From contig CAZVOA010000016.1 of assembly GCA_964628465.1 (NCBI GenBank), positions 11,841 to 75,840 of the forward strand: 64,000 bases of DNA, read 5' to 3'. Under the pieces are notes generated by a model. The model ran no database searches and was not told the origin of the DNA. It worked only from the letters and a program-made list of their open reading frames with translations. Origin of the DNA: JAFGPS01 sp964628465 (GTDB lineage: Bacteria > Planctomycetota > Phycisphaerae > Sedimentisphaerales > Anaerobacaceae). The first letter of the stretch is position 1, and every line of letters begins with the position of its first letter. Below, in pieces: positions 58,236 through 64,000 of this stretch. The position numbers and the translations under genes are program-made.

Positions 58236-59777
58236 TTAATTGTTATTAGAATCGTTTTCGAAACGGTCCAAAACATCTCTTCTTTCTTTCAGAGAGGCAA
58301 GCGGATTATACCCGTCCGGCGCCTTATCAATAACAGCCAGCCATTCAAAAGCACGAGTCCTGGATGCCGGTGACATATCTTCCAGGTATATAAGATTCTC
58401 CTTAATCAGGCGGCTATGCAAATCTTCTCTGCCTGATGAAGCGGCTACGAGTTCTTCGAGACTCGAAATATGCCTGCCGACTTCACCAGTATGACGAACA
58501 AGAACAGATTCCAGTTCAGGCGCAGTTTTATCTGAAGACAGCATTTCCACCAAAACTTTATAAGCGCAACGTTCAAGCATCCAGCCCAATGCCTGAATAT
58601 CTTTGTATAGACCAGATGAATACTCTTGAATAATAGTATCAGAAAGACTTTCAAGAACAATTTGGGATCCGGATAATGCAATATCTTCAACTAAAGATGA
58701 TTCAGTTTTCTGCGAAAGATAAAGTAAAACTCCTCGCCTGTTGGTAGGAAAACGAAGCACCTGAATGGATTCGTCAATACCCAAAAATGCAGTGTCAGAT
58801 TGATTGATTCGAGATAATTTACTTTGGACCTCATTTTTTTCGAGTGTTTCAATTAATTCCTTAAAAGAAATCGCATACATCGATGCGTTAGAAGTACCTT
58901 CGTCCGGCGGAGGATTTACCTCGATTGTAACAGCAAACGCTTTAGCCTTGCCGACATTAAATGGAGATGGAATTATCATTCCAACAGGTTTATTTACTTC
59001 TATTGAAAAATCTCCCAACAGGACCGTCTCAGTTATTTTTCCCAATTGTTCATTTTCAAGCGGCTCTGTAATTTGTTTCTCTTCATTTTGGCCACCCTCC
59101 TGTTCTATATTTATTTTACGTTTAAGCTTTCCATTTGTTACTAAGGCAATTCCCTGCAAAATATCCGCTTCAGTTTCTTTTTTAGACTGAGTGTCCAAAT
59201 AAATCCAGAATCCAAAACCTTCCGGCCGCTCTGAATTAATATTTTTCGACTCAAAAAAATTAAAGCTGGTTGTAACTCCATTTACGAGAATCCCCTGAAA
59301 CTGCCGAAATTTAATATTGTTTTCATCGTTGTTGGCTGCAATGTTGTTAATAAACTTGTCCGCATCCTGAATATAGCCTATCCTGCTTCCCCTGCCAAGC
59401 TGAGTTATCGGCACGATGGAATTTTCGGAAGGAGCAACAAGTATCATTTTAGTGTGTGATTCTATCGGGTCGAGAGAATTCACCGGCATCTGTTCCAGTG
59501 CCGTCACTTTCACTGTAATACCAAGAGATTCTTCAATAGAAATCGAATTAATGTCAACTGCAAAGGAACCTGATACAAGAGAACCGGCAGAGTAAATAAT
59601 CTTATTACCTATTTCATCAATATAAGATTCTGTATCTTTTGGCTGCCTGTTCATTGTGCAGCCCAAAAATATAGAAGATAAAGCAAGGAACAACAATATA
59701 TTATTATATATCTTGTTTGTTCTCCGATAACGAAGTAATATAATTTCATATATACTTTTTATTTCTATTTTTCGCAT
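58236..59777 (-). CDS. Lipoprotein partner of the DUF748 protein
   Basis: 513 residues from the ATG at 59777 (GAGAGAACC in front). Basic start, hydrophobic stretch, lipobox IFLGC. The mature part is mixed: FNFFESKNINSERPEGFGFW, KPVGMIIPSPFNVGKAKAFAVTI, then a helical C-terminal third (YKDIQALGWMLERCAYKVLV, SLEELVAASSGREDL). No family is recognised. It ends 12 bases before the DUF748 giant, so it is likely made with it and may act at the outer membrane end of the same bridge. Confidence 0.75.
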   Translation of the reverse strand: MRKIEIKSIYEIILLRYRRTNKIYNNILLFLALSSIFLGCTMNRQPKDTESYIDEIGNKIIYSAGSLVSGSFAVDINSISIEESLGITVKVTALEQMPVNSLDPIESHTKMILVAPSENSIVPITQLGRGSRIGYIQDADKFINNIAANNDENNIKFRQFQGILVNGVTTSFNFFESKNINSERPEGFGFWIYLDTQSKKETEADILQGIALVTNGKLKRKINIEQEGGQNEEKQITEPLENEQLGKITETVLLGDFSIEVNKPVGMIIPSPFNVGKAKAFAVTIEVNPPPDEGTSNASMYAISFKELIETLEKNEVQSKLSRINQSDTAFLGIDESIQVLRFPTNRRGVLLYLSQKTESSLVEDIALSGSQIVLESLSDTIIQEYSSGLYKDIQALGWMLERCAYKVLVEMLSSDKTAPELESVLVRHTGEVGRHISSLEELVAASSGREDLHSRLIKENLIYLEDMSPASRTRAFEWLAVIDKAPDGYNPLASLKERRDVLDRFENDSNNN

Positions 59778-60004
59778 GGTTCTCTCGGAATATAACAATA
59801 ATCCTTATAATATTTTATCAATTAAAATTATATTAATAATTTTAGTTTATTCTGGTTTAAAAGCAAGTTTTAGTAAAATTTTATATATATTATTCTGAAC
59901 CAATAATTAGTATTTTACTTAAATGTAAAGTATAATGAAGTAATTAAAATAATATTTGAACCAAATAAAATCTTATATTGTTGTGTTAAAAGGGGTAAAT
60001 TACA

Positions 60005-61327
60005 ATGTTGTCGAAATTCCTAAAATTCCTGAATACAGATATTTGGAGGATGCGATTGGATGATTATCCGCGTCCTAAATCATTCCTTATTAACCAGTTG
60101 CGTGTTATTGCACTGGCGGTTCGCGGTTTTCAGGAAAATAGCTGTAATTTTCGCGCATCGGCATTAACTTTTTTTTCGCTGCTTTCAATCGTTCCGATTA
60201 TCGCAATGATGTTTGGCATTGCCAAAGGATTCGGCTTGGAAGGACGCATGGAAGAAGAAATTTTGGCAAGGTTTGAAGGGCAGAAAGAAATTGCTGATAA
60301 AATTATTACTTTTGCCAATTCACTTCTTGAAAATACAAAGGGTGGTCTGATTGCCGGAGTTGGAGTTATCATTCTTTTCTGGAGCATTATGAAAGTTCTG
60401 GGAAATATCGAACATTCATTTAATATTATCTGGGGTGTTAAGAAACCTCGAAGTTTAGCCAGAAAATTCAGTGATTATCTTTCATTAATAATCGTTTGCC
60501 CCATTTTAATGATTGTTGCCGGAAGTACTACTGTGCTTGTTAGCAGTCAGGCCAGTTTATTACTTGAAAAAATAACATTTCTTAAATCAATTGGTCCTGT
60601 CTTGCTTGTACCATTGAAGATATTGCCTTACTGCACCCTTTGGTTAATGTTTACGTTTATTTTTGTTTTTATGCCCAATACAAAGGTTAAATTGAAGTCT
60701 GCTCTTACTGCCGGAATTTTTGCAGGTACAATTTTTCAGCTTGTTCAATGGGCTTATATAAATCTCCAGATAGGAACAGCAAAATACAGTGCTATTTATG
60801 GAAGTTTCGCGGCACTTCCATTATTTCTTATTTGGCTCCAAACAAGCTGGCTGATTATTTTATTTGGCGCTGAAATCGCGTTTGCAGTTCAAAATGTACA
60901 AACCTATGAGTTTGAACCAGACTGTTTATCCATCAGCCAAAAATATAAGAACCTGCTTTCATTAGGTGTCACAAAACTTATTATCAGTAAATTCTGTTCA
61001 GGTGAATCCCCCATAAGCGCTGATACAATTTCAAAATCTCTCGGTATCCCTATAAGATTGGTACGCCAGATACTTTATGAATTAGTTGAATCGTCAGTGA
61101 TATCTGAAATAAACAAAGGAGAAGAAAGCAAGGAATTGTTATATCAACCGGCTCGTGATGTCGAAATGTTGACTATAAAATACGTTCTTAATGCCCTTGA
61201 ACAAAGAGGTAATTCCGAAATACCTGTAAATGAATCAGAAGAATTGAAAAAGCTATCAGCTAATTTATCCAAATTAGATGATATTATAGCAACGGCACCT
61301 TATAATGTTAAATTAAAAAACATCTGA
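60005..61327 (+). CDS. YihY/BrkB-family inner-membrane protein
   Basis: 440 residues with about six spans (residues 35-300). Family motifs: NSCNFRASALTFFSLLSIVPI at the first span, WGVKKPRSLARKFSDYLS, and FGSFAALPLFLIWLQTSWLIILFGAEIAFA (AIYGSFAALPLFLIWLQ). A C-terminal winged-helix-like domain (SPISADTISKSLGIPIRLVR) is present, as in longer members. Once misnamed RNase BN; the family is proposed to handle lipids at the inner membrane. AAAGGGG lies before the ATG. It is a single gene with the DUF748 operon divergent upstream. Confidence 0.9.
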   Translation: MLSKFLKFLNTDIWRMRLDDYPRPKSFLINQLRVIALAVRGFQENSCNFRASALTFFSLLSIVPIIAMMFGIAKGFGLEGRMEEEILARFEGQKEIADKIITFANSLLENTKGGLIAGVGVIILFWSIMKVLGNIEHSFNIIWGVKKPRSLARKFSDYLSLIIVCPILMIVAGSTTVLVSSQASLLLEKITFLKSIGPVLLVPLKILPYCTLWLMFTFIFVFMPNTKVKLKSALTAGIFAGTIFQLVQWAYINLQIGTAKYSAIYGSFAALPLFLIWLQTSWLIILFGAEIAFAVQNVQTYEFEPDCLSISQKYKNLLSLGVTKLIISKFCSGESPISADTISKSLGIPIRLVRQILYELVESSVISEINKGEESKELLYQPARDVEMLTIKYVLNALEQRGNSEIPVNESEELKKLSANLSKLDDIIATAPYNVKLKNI

Positions 61328-61488
61328 TAATTTCTAAAATCATCAAGGACAAATCGAACGCATTATAAGAAATCTTAAAAATCATTAAAAACCAAATTCT
61401 TATAGAACTTTATGAGGAAATGTGGTAAAAAAGAATATTGTTAATACTGCAACATTGAATTTTATAAAATTCTTTATGTTTTAAGAAG

Positions 61489-61516
61489 TTGACCATACTA
61501 AGTAATCATTTAAAAT
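61489..61516 (+). promoter_or_regulatory. Possible promoter of the surface-sugar genes
   Basis: TTGACC (61489) and TAAAAT (61511) with a 16-base spacer, about 55 bases ahead of the ATG at 61571. Confidence 0.4.
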
Positions 61517-61570
61517 ATAAAATGTCATATTAGATAATATTTTTTACGATAATAATTGTTGGATACATCT

Positions 61571-62248
61571 ATGCAAATAAAAAGAAGTATTGTAATATTC
61601 GGGATTGGTCCAATCAGTAAAACGATTTTTTACTCCTGCCGTAAACAGAAAACGTTTGATATTTGCAGCTTTACCGCTGACCAGCAATATATTAAAGAGG
61701 ACACATTTTGCAATCTGCCAGTCATTGCTTTTGAAGAAATTGAGAGCCTCTATCCCCCCGAGCAATTTGATATGCTGGTAGTGAATGTAGGGGCGGTTGC
61801 CGGAGCCTCTTCACGAAAAGATATGTTCCTGCGGGCACAGCAAAAAGGCTATCATTTGGTTAATTATATCGATCCAAAAGCTGATGTAGTCGATGATGTG
61901 ATCATGGGCCAAAACAACATTATTATGGCCAATACTCATGTTGGTCCTTCCGGCAAAATGGGCGACAATAATTTTATTCGTGAAAACATCTATCTGGGGC
62001 ATAACTTCGATATCGGCAGTCACAATTTCCTTGGACCAGGTTCTACTTTCGGGGGGTCTTGTCATATCGGGGATTTGAATTTTGTAGGCATGGCCGTGAC
62101 GTTTATTAATAATATCACTATCGAAGATAATAATCTAATCGGTGCCGCCTCATTGGTTCTAAAAAATATCGGAATTGGAGGAAAGTACATAGGGCATCCC
62201 GCTAAAAAAATTGCAGAATATACAAAAACGTCACAAACATATGAGTAA
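61571..62248 (+). CDS. NeuD/PglD-like sugar O- or N-acyltransferase
   Basis: 225 residues. An N-terminal PglD-type Rossmann part (IVIFGIGPISKTIFYSCRKQ) is followed by a left-handed beta-helix of hexapeptides (NIIMANTHVGPSGKMGDNNF, IYLGHNFDIGSHNFLGPGST, NIGIGGKYIGHPAKKI). The catalytic His would be in IYLGHNFDIG. It uses an acyl-CoA to modify sialic-acid-like or amino sugars. The ATG at 61571 is preferred over a TTG 15 bases earlier. It overlaps the next frame by 8 bases, indicating a tightly packed operon. Confidence 0.85.
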   Translation: MQIKRSIVIFGIGPISKTIFYSCRKQKTFDICSFTADQQYIKEDTFCNLPVIAFEEIESLYPPEQFDMLVVNVGAVAGASSRKDMFLRAQQKGYHLVNYIDPKADVVDDVIMGQNNIIMANTHVGPSGKMGDNNFIRENIYLGHNFDIGSHNFLGPGSTFGGSCHIGDLNFVGMAVTFINNITIEDNNLIGAASLVLKNIGIGGKYIGHPAKKIAEYTKTSQTYE

Positions 62249-62630
62249 ACTGATTATAAATTTTACACCAACCGGTATGATTCCTACAAAAGACGATAAT
62301 CCAAATGTGCCGATTACTCCTCGCCAAATTGTTGAGGACCTCCGACGGTCCCGTCAACTCGGTATCACTATGGTGCACCTGCACGCCCGGGACAGTGAGA
62401 CCCAGAAGCCTACCTATAAAAAAGAGGTTTACGCTGAAATCATCGGAGGTATCCGGGAATTTGCACCAGATTTGGTACTGAGTGTATCGACCAGCGGAAA
62501 AACTTATAATGAATTTACAAAACGTGCGGATGTGTTGCAGTTACAGGAAGACTATATTAATCATATTTTCGACAATATTGCCTGCGCTGAGGTCAATCAT
62601 ATGAAACCTGCTGAGTTAAGAGATATTTAA
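62241..62630 (+). pseudogene. Truncated BKACE (DUF849) enzyme
   Basis: 129 codons starting ATGAGTAA over the previous stop codon. MSKLIINFTPTGMIPTKDDN, VPITPRQIVEDLRRSRQLG and the zinc motif VHLHARD match beta-keto acid cleavage enzymes (usual length about 270-310). After RADVLQLQ the similarity stops; the last 28 codons (EDYINHIFDNIACAEVNHMK onward) are foreign to the family, and about 150 residues with the remaining active site are missing. A deletion that fused it to another gene's tail is the simplest explanation; a sequencing or assembly error is possible. Confidence 0.75.
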
Positions 62631-62660
62631 AAATTGGAAAAAATCTAAGGGAAGGCTGCT

Positions 62661-62720
62661 GTGTACAATAAAATCAAGCTGAAAGTACATCGGAATATAA
62701 TAGGTGATGAATCTATATGA
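62661..62720 (+). CDS. Mini-frame coupled to the GT2 gene
   Basis: Nineteen codons from a GTG with AAGGGAAGG in front (VYNKIKLKVHRNIIGDESI), ending in a TGA that overlaps the ATG of the glycosyltransferase (ATGA). It may be the remnant of a deleted gene or a translation-coupling leader. Confidence 0.35.
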   Translation: MYNKIKLKVHRNIIGDESI

Positions 62721-63532
62721 GGAATAACCTTGTGACTGTTGTGATTCCTGCCTATAACCACCAGGATTATATACAGGATTCTATCCGCTCCATCATCAAT
62801 CAAACCCATAAGAATATTGAGCTGGTCATTTACAATGATGGCTCCATCGACAATACTGACATCAAAATAAGAGAATTACTGGATGAGTGCCGCAGAAGAT
62901 TTGTACGATTCGAATATTTCAGCAAACAAAACGAAGGCATGGGTGCCACTTTAAATCGGGCTATTGATTGGGCAAGCAGCGATTACCTCTATATTATCGC
63001 ATCCGACGACGTAGCCATGAAGTATGCTATTAAAAAACTCTACAAATTTCTTTCAACTCATAAAAAATACGCATTAGCAGTCGGTAATAATCAAATTATT
63101 AATGATAAAGGCCAACGCTGCTATTGGGACAAAAACAGGAATTTGACCAATAAAAAAGATGCGGAATATCACACATTTGGCGAATTTCTTAGTAAAATCC
63201 GTAAAAATTTCCGATTTAAGTCACGCGAATTCGGGTCCTATGAAACTCTGATTCGAGGTAACTATATCACCAACGGTAAAATGATACGAATTCAGGCTTT
63301 GATTAATGTCGGCAAATACATACCGGGCATGAAACTGGAAGACTGGTACATAAATCTGCAATTGGCAAAATTTTATAAAATGAAATATATTGATAAAATC
63401 CTTCTCTCATACCGCTGGCATAATACAAATACGATTAAAAGATCCGATTACGCGAACGGTGATCCGAATCGGGAAGTGTTAAATTATGAAAAAATGAATC
63501 ACCCTGAATGGTTCAATAAATATGTAAAGTAA
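62717..63532 (+). CDS. Family 2 glycosyltransferase
   Basis: 271 residues, GT-A fold. VTVVIPAYNHQDYIQDSIRS, nucleotide-sugar site VIYNDGSIDNT, QNEGMGATLNRAI, and the metal-binding IIASDDV (DxD position). A C-terminal region (MKLEDWYINLQLAKFYKMKY, SYRWHNTN) is typical of O-antigen/flagellin glycosylation transferases. No membrane span. Its start overlaps the 19-codon frame before it. It is the last gene before the tRNA. Confidence 0.92.
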   Translation: MRNNLVTVVIPAYNHQDYIQDSIRSIINQTHKNIELVIYNDGSIDNTDIKIRELLDECRRRFVRFEYFSKQNEGMGATLNRAIDWASSDYLYIIASDDVAMKYAIKKLYKFLSTHKKYALAVGNNQIINDKGQRCYWDKNRNLTNKKDAEYHTFGEFLSKIRKNFRFKSREFGSYETLIRGNYITNGKMIRIQALINVGKYIPGMKLEDWYINLQLAKFYKMKYIDKILLSYRWHNTNTIKRSDYANGDPNREVLNYEKMNHPEWFNKYVK

Positions 63533-63951
63533 ATGATTTGCCTGAGATTTTTTAACCTGTTTTGCTAATTCGTAATTCATATCAGAAAACAAGAAAGAAT
63601 GGTATCCAAAAAAAGAGAACTAACTCTTATCTAAGTAATATAGATTAAAACTGGAGCAAAAATCCGGCTGCGCTGCCAACTGATGAAGATTCAAAGAGTT
63701 TTTCTCTGGAAACTTGCATAATGCAAAGGCATTTAGCATACCGGATTTGCCGAACAATGGAATTTATTTACAGAAAAACTTACAGGAAAATCTGACTTTT
63801 CGTGTAATAGGGTGTCTTTGATTGACATTGAGCAATCTAATAAAACTTCACAAAAAAGAGAACAAGTCATAAGCTCTAAGTCTTTGAATATGACAGAGTT
63901 AGACGCAAATAATGACCTGTTGTCACTATCTGGCATTGGGGAAAAAGAAAA
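63533..63951. other. Intergenic region ahead of tRNA-Lys, possible gene remnant
   Basis: 419 bases with no intact gene. A plus-strand frame without start codon is open from about 63736 to the window end, through the tRNA (GFAEQWNLFTEKLTGKSDFS onward). Its extent next to a tRNA suggests debris of an inserted element, but no family is recognised. Confidence 0.4.
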
Positions 63952-64000
63952 TGGGCGATACAGGAGTCGAACCTGTGACCCGCTGATTAAGAGTCAGCTG
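63952..64000 (-). tRNA. tRNA-Lys(CTT), 3' two thirds only
   Basis: Read on the minus strand: anticodon arm GCTGA-CTCTTAA-TCAGC (anticodon CTT), T arm ACAGG-TTCGACT-CCTGT, acceptor ATCGCCC, discriminator A. The 3' CCA is not encoded. The D arm and 5' end lie outside the window. Confidence 0.95.

Noticed and set aside
63733..63936. A 67-codon minus-strand frame next to the tRNA
   Set aside because: No ribosome-binding site or homology; kept only as part of the intergenic description.
1..64000. CRISPR array, prophage or transposon with its enzyme
   Set aside because: No regularly spaced repeats, and no integrase, transposase, terminase or capsid motif was found on either strand.

Overview
The window looks like a chromosomal piece of an AT-rich, Gram-negative-type member of the Planctomycetota, probably class Phycisphaerae (Sedimentisphaerales-like). 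This is inferred from the mix: LptB, an AsmA/DUF748 giant, YidC with a large periplasmic domain, PilB/PilT ATPases, a secreted protein with type I dockerin repeats, and lipoprotein glycoside hydrolases and esterases. No rRNA or marker gene settles the lineage. A partial tRNA-Lys(CTT) sits at the right edge. There is no CRISPR array, transposase, integrase or phage module.

Layout. 0-1.6 kb: a KtrB/TrkH channel (cut by the left edge) and its KtrA regulator. 1.7-11.6 kb, minus strand: a small conserved protein, PilT, PilB/GspE (ending at a strong terminator), CinA, a two-helix membrane protein, a CrtI-like FAD enzyme, a zinc polyol dehydrogenase, a glutaminyl cyclase and a YchF-type GTPase. A 42-bp palindrome lies in front of the FAD gene. 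11.8-19.7 kb: precorrin-2 dehydrogenase; the lptB-def-fmt run; a metallophosphoesterase; yidC-mnmE. 19.7-21.3 kb: an accessory patch in which the 3' end of mnmE, a REP-like hairpin and a small membrane-protein gene occur twice. 21.5-32 kb: a PAS-only protein, an exopolysaccharide operon (DegT aminotransferase, specialised NusG, UDP-glucose dehydrogenase, SDR epimerase, zinc protein), a divergent ATP-grasp gene, a TPR/zinc-ribbon protein, a DUF2723-like glycosyltransferase and ManA. 32-35 kb: a lipoprotein GH2 enzyme. 35-37 kb: a split YeeE/YedE transporter with a consensus promoter and a leader hairpin. 37-44 kb: a zinc-ribbon membrane protein, a FixJ-type regulator, a six-PAS histidine kinase, a MenA/UbiA prenyltransferase and a fused TIGR03546/TIGR03545-type envelope protein. 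44-48 kb: a polysaccharide-degrading operon (esterase, GH43, carboxylesterase). 48.5-52.6 kb: a dockerin protein, a thioredoxin-fold protein and DUF1294. 52.7-59.8 kb: the DUF748 giant with a partner lipoprotein. 60-63.5 kb: YihY/BrkB, then a surface-sugar patch (NeuD-like acyltransferase, a truncated BKACE gene, GT2) next to the tRNA.

The main themes are envelope biogenesis, surface polysaccharide synthesis and polysaccharide degradation. The most notable signal is the repeated mnmE 3' end. Six of the seven differences between the copies are silent, and the site matches in place and sequence the attachment site used by SGI1-type islands. Next come the split, cysteine-less YeeE system with an extra membrane domain, the three-box palindromic operator, and REP/BIME elements with GTAG heads. 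Protein families were assigned by reading motifs; no database search was run.
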